Below, in pieces: positions 7,288 to 16,091 of a stretch of 64,000 nucleotides of DNA. Both the position numbers and the translations under genes were made by a program. Each line of letters starts with the position of its first letter. Within the stretch, counting starts at the first letter, position 1. The notes under the pieces are model-generated. The model was not told where the DNA came from, ran no database searches, and saw only the letters and a program-made list of their open reading frames with translations. Source of the DNA: Bacteroidetes bacterium GWF2_35_48 (lineage in GTDB: Bacteria > Bacteroidota > Bacteroidia > Bacteroidales > GWF2-35-48); the NCBI GenBank assembly GCA_001769125.1, contig MEOG01000069.1:62001-126000 (forward strand), given 5' to 3'.

Positions 7288-9426
7288 TCAATCCACCATT
7301 TTGAAATCTAATTGTTTTTTATAAAGATTTGCGCGTAATACCGTAATTCTGATTTTACCTCCAAGCTGGTACTTTTGTTTTGTATGGCGACCAATGATGC
7401 AAAAATTATCTTCGTCAAAAAAGTAATAATCGTCTTTCATTTCGCGAAGGGGAATCATTCCCTCGCAATGAGACTCTGTAAGTTCAACATACAAGCCCCA
7501 TTCCGTAACCCCCGAAATTACTCCTTCAAATTCCTGCCCGATTTTATCGCTCATGAATTCTACCTGCTTGTATTTAATGGAGGCGCGTTCTGCATCTGCT
7601 GCTTTTTGCTCCATTTCAGATGAATGTTTGCAATGTTTTTCAAGATTTTTTTCCGCTCCGGATGCTTGTTTTGCTAGCGCATCTGCCAGTAAACGATGTA
7701 CCATCATATCGGGATATCTTCGGATAGGTGATGTAAAGTGTGTGTAATGCGAAAAAGCAAGTCCATAATGACCAACATTTTTCGTTGAATAAATTGCTTT
7801 TGCCATGGAGCGAATCGCAAGCGTTTCTATTACTCCCTGCTCATTTTTTCCTTTAACCTCCTCAAGCAATTCGTTGATGGAGCTTGCAATTGCTTTGCTG
7901 CTGGTGGTTTTAATTTTGTATCCGAAGCGTTTAATAAATTGTGAAAACTGATTGAGTTTGTCTTCATTTGGTTTGTCATGTATGCGATAAACACTGGCTT
8001 TGGTGGTCTCTCCTTTTTTCTTCTTACCTAAAAATTCGGCAACTTTTTTATTTGCAAGAAGCATAAATTCTTCAATAAGTTTATTAGAATCTTTAGCTTC
8101 CTTAAAAAACACACCTATTGGTTTTCCTTTATCATCGAGATTAAATTTAACTTCTGCTCTGTCGAAACCAATAGAGCCTGTTTTGAAACGCTCGTTTCGC
8201 AGATTTTTTGCAAGCCTGTCCAGCGTTTGAATTTCTTCCACAAAATCACCCTCTCCTGTCTCTATGATGTTTTGCGCTTCTTCGTAACTGTACCTTTTGT
8301 CTGAATGAATAATGGTGCGACCAAACCACTGTGTTTGAATCTGAGATTTTTCATTCAATTCAAAAACGGCTGAGAAACACAATTTATCTTCATTCGGGCG
8401 GAGCGAACAAATATAATTTGACAAACGTTCCGGCAGCATAGGAACAACCCTGTCCACAAGATAAACAGAGGTGGCGCGCTGTGAAGCGAGCTGCTCAAGA
8501 ACAGTGTTGCGTCTAACATAATGCGTAACATCTGCAATGTGCACTCCAACTTCCCAGTTGCCGTTATCAAGTTTTTTCAGAGACAATGCATCATCAAAAT
8601 CTTTTGCATCTGCGGGGTCAATCGTAATAGTCCATGTATTTCTGAAATCGCATCTTTTCGATATTTCTTCTGTAGTAATGCTATCTGATATTTCTTCTGC
8701 GGCATTGATCTCTTGTTCAGAAAAACGATAAGGCAAATCGAATTCTGCAAGAATCGCATGAATCTCTGCATTATTCTCACCGGCGCGCCCTAAAACCTCA
8801 ATCACTTCGCCCGTAGGATTTTTCATTTCAATCGGCCATTCTGTAATACGCACAATAGCCTTGTAGCCTCCGTTTGCGCCGTTCAGATTTTTTTCAGGAA
8901 TGAAAATATCATAGGGCAATTGCTTGTATTCCGGGACTAAAAAAGCATACGACTTTGACATCTGAATCGTCCCGACATAGGTCTTTTGCGAGCGTTCAAT
9001 AATTTCAACGACTTCTCCAAAAATATCTGAACCTTTTCGTGAAGGACGGAACATTATTTTTACTTTGTCGCCTTTCAGTGCGTGATTCAGGGATTCGTGT
9101 AGAATAATCACAGGTTTGTCTGACTCTTCGGAATCAACAAAAGCAGCTCCTTTATCATTCATTTCAATAATACCTGTAATCGTTCCTGATTTTTGTGCGT
9201 AACGAAATTTTCCGGTATAAACTTCGTCAAGAAAACCTTCTTCAATCAATTCATAACAAATTGTTGAAACAAGATTTTTTATTGAAGCCTGCGTAATCTC
9301 AAAAGCAGATGAAATCTGTTTATAATTGAAGCTCTGTGCAGGACTGCTAAGGAACAATCCTTTGATTCCTTCTTTTAAAACTTTTTTATTGAAATTTATT
9401 TCTGAATCTTTTTTCTTTTTCGACAT
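7288..9426 (-). CDS. rnr: ribonuclease R
   Basis: 712 residues, a normal length for RNase R in Bacteroidota. It degrades structured RNA 3' to 5' in the cytoplasm and acts in RNA turnover and quality control. Order of domains: N-terminal winged-helix part (about 1-75), two cold-shock/OB domains (about 80-240), the RNB catalytic domain with the metal-binding motif DPADAKDFDDALS near residue 270, and a C-terminal S1 domain from about residue 625 (FEGVISGVTEWGLYVELTE). The RNB block HYGLAFSHYTHFTSPIRRYPD is also present. It sits between two accessory modules, so it is probably the stable core gene next to which they inserted. The start at 9426 is followed by a lysine-rich N-terminus typical of the family. 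Confidence 0.95.
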   Translation of the reverse strand: MSKKKKDSEINFNKKVLKEGIKGLFLSSPAQSFNYKQISSAFEITQASIKNLVSTICYELIEEGFLDEVYTGKFRYAQKSGTITGIIEMNDKGAAFVDSEESDKPVIILHESLNHALKGDKVKIMFRPSRKGSDIFGEVVEIIERSQKTYVGTIQMSKSYAFLVPEYKQLPYDIFIPEKNLNGANGGYKAIVRITEWPIEMKNPTGEVIEVLGRAGENNAEIHAILAEFDLPYRFSEQEINAAEEISDSITTEEISKRCDFRNTWTITIDPADAKDFDDALSLKKLDNGNWEVGVHIADVTHYVRRNTVLEQLASQRATSVYLVDRVVPMLPERLSNYICSLRPNEDKLCFSAVFELNEKSQIQTQWFGRTIIHSDKRYSYEEAQNIIETGEGDFVEEIQTLDRLAKNLRNERFKTGSIGFDRAEVKFNLDDKGKPIGVFFKEAKDSNKLIEEFMLLANKKVAEFLGKKKKGETTKASVYRIHDKPNEDKLNQFSQFIKRFGYKIKTTSSKAIASSINELLEEVKGKNEQGVIETLAIRSMAKAIYSTKNVGHYGLAFSHYTHFTSPIRRYPDMMVHRLLADALAKQASGAEKNLEKHCKHSSEMEQKAADAERASIKYKQVEFMSDKIGQEFEGVISGVTEWGLYVELTESHCEGMIPLREMKDDYYFFDEDNFCIIGRHTKQKYQLGGKIRITVLRANLYKKQLDFKMVD

Positions 9427-9505
9427 AATTTATTTTTTAAGCAATGGGCATAACCAAACTAAAGTTGAATTTAAAAATACATGTAATTGAAGGTTGAAGA
9501 CTATA

Positions 9506-9822
9506 CTATTCTTTTGTTTTTTCAATTTCAATCACTTTTCCAATTTCAGAAAGGTTTTGTTGTAAATATTTTTTCGTTATCTCCCAAATCATACCGTAAT
9601 CAATTCCAAAATATTCATGTGAAATGAGATTTCTCAAGCTGTACATTTTTTCCAGGGAACATCTGGATACTTATTTTTGATATCATTTGGGATTTTCTTT
9701 GATGCTTCTCCTATAATCTCAAAATTTCTTATCACACCATCAAAAATTAAAGTATTGGTAAAGATTTCTGCAAAACTTATATCATGCATATATTGCTGAA
9801 TCCTGATAAGAGAGTGTATCAT
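9506..9822 (-). pseudogene. HepT-like (DUF86, HEPN) ribonuclease toxin, frameshifted
   Basis: HepT toxins are HEPN ribonucleases paired with an MntA-type nucleotidyltransferase antitoxin. Here the N-terminal part reads 9822-9652 (for example GVIRNFEIIGEASKKIP...YPDVPWKK). It then runs into a stop one frame off. The remaining part continues in the next frame from 9646 to the stop at 9506 (MYSLRNLISHEYFGIDYGMIW). It includes the HEPN catalytic motif R-x4-H-x-Y as RNLISHEY. The break lies exactly in a run of six A (9646-9651 on the minus strand); one extra A would restore the whole frame. The N-terminus also looks short, with a stop upstream and no ATG before MIHS. Either a dead toxin, a sequencing slip, or a slippage switch. 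Confidence 0.75.
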
Positions 9823-9850
9823 ATCTATACTTTCAATGGCACTGTAGATT

Positions 9851-10171
9851 TTATCGTAATACTATACTTTCTAGTTCAGATAAAGAAAATTTATATTGTA
9901 CAGAAATTTCTTTTTCATTTGTAATTGGCTTAATTTGTTCAAGTTTATTTATAATTATTTTTATTATTTCATTAATTCGTGGAGTACTAGCATTTAAACT
10001 AATTAGCTCATAAACTAAATCTTTCATGTAATCGGCTTTTCTCGCTTGATATTGTTGAGACATAATATCATCACTCATATTATTATGTGTCATAATCATA
10101 TTGTCAACTTGTCTTAACTGATCAAGTAAATTTGATATTTTATTATTGTAATTTTTCATAATTACATTCAA
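9851..10171 (-). CDS. small protein cotranscribed with a nucleotidyltransferase
   Basis: 106 residues, or 102 if the internal ATG at 10159 is used. Not recognised. The composition is helical: NKISNLLDQLRQVDNMI and a second helix INEIIKIIINKLEQI. No signal peptide or membrane segment is visible. It overlaps the end of the upstream nucleotidyltransferase gene by 29 bases (17 with the alternative start), which argues for one transcript and coupled translation. In this setting it may be a toxin/antitoxin partner or a dimerisation partner of that enzyme. HepT debris begins immediately downstream. Confidence 0.6.
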   Translation of the reverse strand: MNVIMKNYNNKISNLLDQLRQVDNMIMTHNNMSDDIMSQQYQARKADYMKDLVYELISLNASTPRINEIIKIIINKLEQIKPITNEKEISVQYKFSLSELESIVLR

Positions 10172-10640
10172 GTTTAATAAATCCTTTATTGTACTGCTTC
10201 CCTTGTTTATTTGGTCTTGTCTTTAGAAATTGATGTAGCCAGTATAATCTATCCGTTTCATATGCAAAATTGTATTTATGGTCAGATGGATAAACTTTCA
10301 CAATATATGCGTCTACGTTAAAATTTGACTTGGAATTTGGATAAATTAATGATTTTATATCGTGTCCAACTTTTTCAATAGCTCTATAGTCTATAAATGA
10401 AACAAGATCAATATCCTTGGGCTTTAATTCCTTAGTTACAAAACTACCATTTATCCATTGAACAAAAGATATTTTTAAAAGATTACTTAACTCTCTTACA
10501 TATTTTTTGTAATAATCGAACAATTGATTTCTATAGTCTTTATGTTTCATTTCAGAAATAAAATATTTTTCGAATAATTGAGAATCAATCTCTACAATAT
10601 CATAAGGAACTATATTTCCGTGTAAATCAAATTCAATCAT
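10143..10640 (-). CDS. nucleotidyltransferase-fold protein (DUF6932-like)
   Basis: 165 residues. The core motif WINGSFVTKELKPKDIDLV is the nucleotidyltransferase signature GS-x9-D-x-D, which binds metal and nucleotide. The N-terminal block IEFDLHGNIVPYDI resembles the opening of the DUF6932 family. Such small enzymes often act in toxin-antitoxin or abortive-infection pairs, where they transfer nucleotides onto a partner protein or RNA. It is the first gene of a short minus-strand cluster with the 106-residue protein and the HepT remnant. No terminator or clear promoter was identified. Function in this genome is inference; the fold assignment is fairly safe. Confidence 0.7.
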   Translation of the reverse strand: MIEFDLHGNIVPYDIVEIDSQLFEKYFISEMKHKDYRNQLFDYYKKYVRELSNLLKISFVQWINGSFVTKELKPKDIDLVSFIDYRAIEKVGHDIKSLIYPNSKSNFNVDAYIVKVYPSDHKYNFAYETDRLYWLHQFLKTRPNKQGKQYNKGFIKLECNYEKLQ

Positions 10641-10884
10641 TTTAATAAAAATAAATACACTACGAATTTAATAATAATTCTCGTAATAATTAATATCACG
10701 GGCGTTTTTTATAGTTCCCAACTTCTAACTAAAAATATATATTTTCGTTCAATTGGTGTTATACAAATATCGCATTAGCTATTATAGAATTTCTCAATTG
10801 TTCTTTGAGAGCTTTGTCGGTTTGAATTATTCGTCTATATTAATATCAAATACACTATTACCATTCATGTTTTCTCAATCGGGC
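10641..10884. other. intergenic stretch, nothing recognised
   Basis: Very A+T-rich DNA upstream of the nucleotidyltransferase gene. I see no gene-like frame and no clear promoter pair. It leads into the hairpin at 10885-10937. Confidence 0.4.
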
Positions 10885-10937
10885 GAAACCCTTGAGGTCT
10901 CATCGCGCCTTTCCAATGGAGACCTCAAGGGGTTTCC
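10885..10937. repeat. strong hairpin with 17-19-base arms
   Basis: The left arm GAAACCCTTGAGGTCTC (10885-10901) and the right arm GAGACCTCAAGGGGTTTCC (10919-10937) pair almost perfectly (one bulged G) around a 17-base loop. No T tract follows on either strand, so it is not a plain terminator. It may be a REP/MITE remnant. The remaining bases up to 11023 hold nothing recognisable. Confidence 0.6.
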
Positions 10938-11023
10938 ATAAGCGCAATTTATGACCAGACATGTTATATCAACAACACATTACTGCAAATTTAATATTTT
11001 ATCTTGATATCCTCTGAAAAGAA

Positions 11024-12442
11024 TTATTTCTTCTTCGCCTCTTCTTCTGAAAGCCATTTAGCATCGCGTAAAATCATTTCTTCAATACTGATTTTTTTTT
11101 CTTCTGCTTTTTTTCGTATAGTCTCCATCCATGCAGGGTCTGATTTGATGCGCTGAATATTTTTATTAATGCTTACCGTGTCTTTGCTCTTACCATAAAT
11201 TTCATACGCTTTATCAATAAACCCATAACCCACATTTGCAGTACCGGCATCGGTTGTGAGTAAAATGATAAAATCATTTTTTTCTACTTCGGAACGGAAA
11301 TCAATTTCATTCACGGTTTGCTGCTGTTTCTGCCTGTTTGAATAAATTTCATGGTTGTAATACCAGAAATCCTGATTTGCAAAAACATTTTCTATTATTC
11401 CTGCATTTTGTAAGTTCCAGTAATAGCTGTCGCCCACAATAAGAACTTTGGGTTTTACTTTTCCATCAGTATTAAAACTAATTTTCGGATACGCAAGTGG
11501 CGGAAAAGGTATATCCCATAAAAGATTCATCAAATCGCCAAGATCATTATCAGGGTCTCTTGGATTTTCTGAAACTTCATTTTCGCTCCACTCAATTTGT
11601 GGCAATTTTATTTCACGTAGATTTTCCATATATTTTATGAGTGTATCGGCGCAAAATGTCATGCCATAATAACTCCAGTGAATGCCTGTTTTCGGTATCA
11701 GCGGGTATTGCCCGTTTTGCTTCATGGAAAGTAAATAGCCGGCTAAATCTATAACATTAATTCCGGCATCATAGGATCGTTTTAAAATCCAGTCATAATT
11801 CATGGAAATTTTTTTACTTTGATCGAATCGGGCTGGTATATACTCGGGATAAAATGAGGCTTTTCCCGGCAATAAAGCTACAACAAGATCAATATTTTTT
11901 TCTTTCAAGACTTTCTGTACTTCTTTTATCTTTCGTACCTTGTCTGAAATAGCAGCCTCTCCCACAAAGTCATTTCCAAGATAAGCATCTATGTAATTTT
12001 TCTCATACAGGTATCCTTCTTTTCCAACAATTACTTTATCTGCATTCGACAAATTGAAAAACGAATAATCTATCTGATTTTTTATTCTTACAAGAATATT
12101 TCTTAAGCCAAGATTATGCTCTATATATTTTTCATAATTTACCTGATAATTCCCATCAAACCATTCTTTGATTTTAAATTCCGGTTTTGTTGTTATAGAA
12201 TAGACACCGGCAAGAGGTCTGAAATCTATGAATTCCATATTTTCATATAAAAAAGGGATACAAATAAGACAAAGTAAAAAAGAAAACAATATCTGTTTTT
12301 GTCCTTTTTTTTGATATTTACAGATACTTTTCTGCCGAGATTCATTACCCTCACTCACTGAATTTTTTTTATTCCTAAAATTTATTTGAAATGGAATAAA
12401 CGAAGAAACCTGTTTAATTATATGAAAAAAATTACCTCCCAT
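11024..12442 (-). CDS. AlgJ/AlgX-like SGNH-hydrolase-type protein, membrane anchored
   Basis: 472 residues. Proteins of this type pass acetyl groups, received through an MBOAT partner, onto exported polysaccharide. One membrane segment is visible near residues 50-67 (ILFSFLLCLICIPFLYEN), after a cytoplasmic basic N-terminus. The outer domain has the conserved block TGIHWSYYGM (His/Ser region) and the GDSY motif of SGNH-like enzymes (VLIVGDSYYWNLQ). It overlaps the upstream paralogue by 11 bases, so it is third in a minus-strand operon with 12432-13715 and the MBOAT gene. The N-terminal 45 residues before the membrane segment are unusually long, so an internal start is possible. Confidence 0.75.
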   Translation of the reverse strand: MGGNFFHIIKQVSSFIPFQINFRNKKNSVSEGNESRQKSICKYQKKGQKQILFSFLLCLICIPFLYENMEFIDFRPLAGVYSITTKPEFKIKEWFDGNYQVNYEKYIEHNLGLRNILVRIKNQIDYSFFNLSNADKVIVGKEGYLYEKNYIDAYLGNDFVGEAAISDKVRKIKEVQKVLKEKNIDLVVALLPGKASFYPEYIPARFDQSKKISMNYDWILKRSYDAGINVIDLAGYLLSMKQNGQYPLIPKTGIHWSYYGMTFCADTLIKYMENLREIKLPQIEWSENEVSENPRDPDNDLGDLMNLLWDIPFPPLAYPKISFNTDGKVKPKVLIVGDSYYWNLQNAGIIENVFANQDFWYYNHEIYSNRQKQQQTVNEIDFRSEVEKNDFIILLTTDAGTANVGYGFIDKAYEIYGKSKDTVSINKNIQRIKSDPAWMETIRKKAEEKKISIEEMILRDAKWLSEEEAKKK

Positions 12443-13715
12443 TCATTTTCTCTTTTGCCATAAAATATGCTTCATTCAATAAAACCGTTCCAACAGGTTG
12501 ATTTAGTTCAGCAGCTTTACGTGCGATCAACAAACACCAGTTTTTATCCCGCGCTATTATATCAATAAACAGTTCTGTCAACTGCAATCCTGTCAGATAA
12601 TCTTCTCCAAGTTTATATTCGAAATCAAAAGGGAACATAAAAAGAGTCGCTTCTGTTGCCATTAATATAATAAGATCATTTCTTTCAATTTCTGTTTTTA
12701 CATTTATATTGCTTACGGAATTTATTTTACTCCCATTTTTATAAATATCTTTAAAATAAAACCAAAATTGATTCTCCGGAAAAATATTAGCCTCAATATT
12801 ATTATCTATGAATCCCCACCAGTAGCTATCAGAAATGACAATGCTTTTCAATATTTTTTTGTCTGTTTTATTAAAAACAAATTCGGGGTAAGGAAGGTTT
12901 CCTTCCTTGATATTAAATTGAAGATTTAACAATTTAGAAATATCGTTATCGCTGTATTTTGCATCTTTAGAATAATTTATTTTGTTCCAGCTTAAGTCGG
13001 GCAGGTCAATTCCTTTTAATTTTTCAATATATTTAATAAGGCTGTCAGCAGCAAGACCAACAGCGTAAGATGTCCAATGAGCACCATTTTTGGGGTATAT
13101 TTTAATGGAACAGGAATCTTTTATTTTTTTAAAGAAACTATTAAAATCAATAGTGTTTATATTTAATTCTTTTGCTTTTTGCGACATGTAGGAAAAGTTA
13201 GATGTATCCTTTTTAAATCTCAAATAGTTGTCAGGAATATATTCAGGATAAAAACTGGCTTTTCCCGGCGCAAAAATTACAACTAAATCAATATTTTTTT
13301 TCTTCAATTCATTTTGCAAAAATTTAATTCTGAATAATTTTTTATCAATAATTTTTTCTCCAAGAAAATTTGAGCCATTATAATCTTCAATATATGATTT
13401 AATAAATAAATTATTTTGTTTTCCGATTACAACTCCGGGAGCTGCTGTTGTATTAAACAAGCTATAATCCAATTGATTTTTTATTCTTACAAAAAAGGGT
13501 CTGAGAACATTGGAATTATTAAGATACTCTTCGTATTCAGACTGAAATGCGTTTTGAAACCAAGCGTCAAAATTATTCTTTGGTTTAGTAAAAACAGAAT
13601 CAACTCCTTCAAGAAATTTTGGTTTAATTATAGGCGTTTTGTCGTAAATAAGGGGAGTCCATAATAATAATTGCAGAAAAATAAACAGATAATATTTTTT
13701 TATATTGTCAATCAC
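12432..13715 (-). CDS. AlgJ/AlgX-like SGNH-hydrolase-type protein
   Basis: 427 residues, a diverged paralogue of the downstream protein. It has an N-terminal membrane anchor (YYLFIFLQLLLWTPLIYD, residues 8-25). The body has the same order of blocks: SLFNTTAAPGVVIGKQNNLF, LVVIFAPGKASFYPEYIP, KNGAHWTSYAVGLAADSL and ISDSYWWGF in place of GDSY. It begins at the last base of the MBOAT gene and overlaps the next gene by 11 bases, which shows tight coupling of the three. Having two paralogues suggests a heterodimer or two acceptor steps. Exact acceptor polysaccharide is unknown. Confidence 0.75.
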   Translation of the reverse strand: MIDNIKKYYLFIFLQLLLWTPLIYDKTPIIKPKFLEGVDSVFTKPKNNFDAWFQNAFQSEYEEYLNNSNVLRPFFVRIKNQLDYSLFNTTAAPGVVIGKQNNLFIKSYIEDYNGSNFLGEKIIDKKLFRIKFLQNELKKKNIDLVVIFAPGKASFYPEYIPDNYLRFKKDTSNFSYMSQKAKELNINTIDFNSFFKKIKDSCSIKIYPKNGAHWTSYAVGLAADSLIKYIEKLKGIDLPDLSWNKINYSKDAKYSDNDISKLLNLQFNIKEGNLPYPEFVFNKTDKKILKSIVISDSYWWGFIDNNIEANIFPENQFWFYFKDIYKNGSKINSVSNINVKTEIERNDLIILMATEATLFMFPFDFEYKLGEDYLTGLQLTELFIDIIARDKNWCLLIARKAAELNQPVGTVLLNEAYFMAKEKMNGR

Positions 13716-15136
13716 TAAAACCTGAAATAAATAAATGGATTAAAGCCCATGGATGTTATTGATCCGATACAAATTATTAAAAGAAGAGCTGACAATACAG
13801 TCATTGTGTAATACCTTTTCATGGTGTAATTGTTCCAAAACACTGCATTTTCTAATTTCTCTCCGAATTTTGTTGCGCGAATAAAAGAGAAAAAAGCTGC
13901 AATAATAAGAATTGTGATAAAGCGGGTGTCAAAATATATTTCTGTCGGTCTGAAATCAAAAGAAAACATTTTTTTCACATAGGTGACAGCCTGCGTCATG
14001 CTTTCTGCACGGAACAGAACCCAACCTACCAGTGTTATCAGAAATGTAATTGCAATGCTTGGATATTTTCCGATTTTATCAAAAATTTTCAACAAAAATA
14101 ATCTGTCCATTATTAAAAATACACCGTGAAAAATCCCCCATACAACAAAATTCCATGCGGCTCCGTGCCATAAACCCGAAACAGCAAAAACAAGCCAGAG
14201 ATTGAAGTACATACGTTTAACGCTGACCTTGCTCCCGCCCAGCGGAATATAGAGATAATCACGCATCCAGCGACCCAGAGTCATGTGCCAGCGTTTCCAG
14301 AATTCAGTAATACTTTGTGAAATATAGGGATTGTTAAAATTTTCAGGAAACACGAAACCCATCATTTTAGCCATTCCGATAGCCATATCCGAGTAGCCAG
14401 AAAAATCAAAATATATCTGGAATGCATAGGCAAGTATGCCCACCCAGGCAAGAGAAGTTGTTAAATCTGCGCCTGATAAAGCAAAAATCTTATCTGCCTC
14501 TGCGCCTAAAACATTCGCAATTAAAACTTTTTTTGACAGCCCGATAATAAAACGAAAAAAACCGGTAAGCTTATAATCTATCGTGTCATGTTTATCGCGG
14601 TTTACTAGCTGTTCGGCAATTTCTCCATATCTGACAATAGGTCCTGCAATGAGCTGCGGAAAAAATAAAATATACAGGCAGAGGTCTGTTACCTTTGTTA
14701 GTGGAGGATGCTTGCCCCTGAACACATCAATACTGTATGTAAATTTTTGAAATGTAAAAAAAGAAATCCCTACAGGAAGCGCAATTTTAGCAAAAGATAT
14801 ACTCCCGACTCCTGTATGATTTAGAAGAACATTTAGATTATCAACAAAAAAGTTTGCATATTTAAAATAGGCTAACAGTCCTAGGTTTAAGACTACAGAT
14901 AAGACCAGATAAATTCTTTTTAATTTACCTTCGGAATTGTACATCCACTGAACCAGATAAAAATCGGCAATGATTGACCCAAGTACAACAAAAATAAATA
15001 TCGGCGCTCCCCATGCGTAAAAAAAGATACTTGCTGCCAGCGCTACATAATTTCTATACTTTTTGTCTGTGAGAAAATAAACCAGAAGAACAAAAGGAAG
15101 AAAATATAATAAAAAAAGACTGCTGCTAAAAACCAT
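13715..15136 (-). CDS. MBOAT-family membrane O-acyltransferase (AlgI-like)
   Basis: 473 residues with about ten hydrophobic membrane segments. MBOAT proteins move an acyl group from a cytoplasmic donor across the inner membrane to a periplasmic transferase. Key blocks are FPQLIAGPIVRYGEI, NFNNPYISQSITEFWKRWHMTLGRWMRDYLYIPLGG and the catalytic-histidine block SGLWHGAAWNFVVWGIFHG. The two downstream AlgJ/X-like genes, joined end to end, supply the periplasmic partners. The set is thus a complete AlgI/AlgJ-type acetylation unit, probably for a cell-surface or extracellular polysaccharide. It is the first gene of the operon. Confidence 0.92.
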   Translation of the reverse strand: MVFSSSLFLLYFLPFVLLVYFLTDKKYRNYVALAASIFFYAWGAPIFIFVVLGSIIADFYLVQWMYNSEGKLKRIYLVLSVVLNLGLLAYFKYANFFVDNLNVLLNHTGVGSISFAKIALPVGISFFTFQKFTYSIDVFRGKHPPLTKVTDLCLYILFFPQLIAGPIVRYGEIAEQLVNRDKHDTIDYKLTGFFRFIIGLSKKVLIANVLGAEADKIFALSGADLTTSLAWVGILAYAFQIYFDFSGYSDMAIGMAKMMGFVFPENFNNPYISQSITEFWKRWHMTLGRWMRDYLYIPLGGSKVSVKRMYFNLWLVFAVSGLWHGAAWNFVVWGIFHGVFLIMDRLFLLKIFDKIGKYPSIAITFLITLVGWVLFRAESMTQAVTYVKKMFSFDFRPTEIYFDTRFITILIIAAFFSFIRATKFGEKLENAVFWNNYTMKRYYTMTVLSALLLIICIGSITSMGFNPFIYFRF

Positions 15137-15202
15137 TTTTTTTGATAAAATATGTTGTTAAAAGATTAAAATCGTGTATCAATAAATCAATTTTTTGCCA
15201 CA

Positions 15203-15218
15203 AATCGCCGCGGCGATT
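15203..15218. repeat. perfect 16-base palindrome
   Basis: AATCGCCG-CGGCGATT is a perfect G+C-rich palindrome in the A+T-rich gap ahead of the MBOAT gene. It lies within degenerate CACAAAT/ACACAGATT-type intergenic sequence common in Bacteroidota. Confidence 0.4.
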
Positions 15219-15342
15219 CACAAATTTACACAGATTCTATTTATTAAAATAACGATTTAGAATATTTAAAAATCCATGAAATATATGGCTATCAATTTTT
15301 CGGTGTAAACTGAATCTTGAGTCTCCTTCGAAAAGTATTTTT

Positions 15343-15414
15343 GACACGAATTTCACGAATTATTATTACTAAATATACCTGATAATTAATTTTTAAATTA
15401 GTGTAATTGGTGTC
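15343..15414. repeat. imperfect inverted repeat, MITE-like
   Basis: The arm GACACGAATTTCACGAATT (15343-15361) matches the reverse complement of 15396-15414 at 16 of 19 positions, with about 34 bases between. Flanking it are two near copies of a TTTTCGG...ACTGAATCTT block (about 15297-15317 and 15431-15451). This kind of degenerate repeat is common between Bacteroidota genes. Confidence 0.4.
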
Positions 15415-15467
15415 ATATTTTTTAAAACGGGTTTTCGGAGTGGACTGAATCTTATAATTTTATACTC

Positions 15468-15533
15468 TCTGCCTGCTTGACGCAGACTGGCAGGCTACTC
15501 TTAATCCTACTCCTTAATCCTACTCCTTAATCC
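15468..15533. repeat. dispersed hairpin repeat plus 13-base tandem repeat
   Basis: TGCCTGCTTGACGCAG with a closing CAGGCTACTC forms a hairpin. A closely related copy lies at 20038-20083. It is followed by about two and a half copies of TTAATCCTACTCC (15501-15533). Confidence 0.5.
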
Positions 15534-15650
15534 AAACAATAAAATAAGAATAACTCCAATTCATCTGAATTCAAACACACAAATATAAATATTATCTGCC
15601 AAATCAACCTGAAACAATCAATTTTTATAAGAATATTCCTGCCTTAGGTA

Positions 15651-15678
15651 TTGAAATTAAAAAAAAATAGTATTTTTG
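15651..15678 (+). promoter_or_regulatory. Bacteroidota-type promoter of the SiaC-like gene
   Basis: TTG (15651-15653) and TATTTTTG (15671-15678) are separated by 17 bases, close to the consensus. The ATG follows at 15706. Confidence 0.55.
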
Positions 15679-15705
15679 AGTATCAAAATTTATTAAAATT
15701 TCTCT

Positions 15706-16086
15706 ATGGAACCTTTACTGATTGAAAAAACAGATGATACTCCGGGTATTCACTTTGATCCGGCACAAAATATATTCCAAATAGCAGGAAAATCAATGCC
15801 CGAGAATCCTGTTAAATTTTATTCCAAAGTTTTTGAATGGCTGAATACATTTTCGTCTGAAGTTGATTCGGGAACATCTATTTTATTAAATGTACGTTTT
15901 GATTATTTTAACACGGCATCTTCTAAACTATTTCTTGACCTGTTAGATCTTTTTGCAGAGCTTGTAGAAGCTGGTGCTACAGTGAAAGTATTATGGAATT
16001 ATCGTAAGGGAGACGATGACATGAAAGATGCAGGGGAAGAATATGCGGAAATGGTTGAAATACCTTTTGAGTATAAAGAAAATTAA
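15706..16086 (+). CDS. SiaC-family regulatory phosphoprotein (DUF1987)
   Basis: 126 residues, the usual length. In Pseudomonas, SiaC is phosphorylated by the kinase SiaB, dephosphorylated by the PP2C-type phosphatase SiaA, and in its unphosphorylated state activates a diguanylate cyclase. The conserved block VRFDYFNTASSKLFLDLLD contains the expected phospho-threonine (Thr70). The N-terminus MEPLLIEKTDDTPGIHFDP and the C-terminal VKVLWNYRKGDDDMKDAGEEY also fit the family. It has its own promoter (15651-15678) and is 5 bases from the next gene. No SiaB or cyclase is adjacent, but a HAMP/SpoIIE phosphatase of SiaA architecture is at 33387-35381. Confidence 0.88.
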   Translation: MEPLLIEKTDDTPGIHFDPAQNIFQIAGKSMPENPVKFYSKVFEWLNTFSSEVDSGTSILLNVRFDYFNTASSKLFLDLLDLFAELVEAGATVKVLWNYRKGDDDMKDAGEEYAEMVEIPFEYKEN

Positions 16087-16091
16087 AGCTG

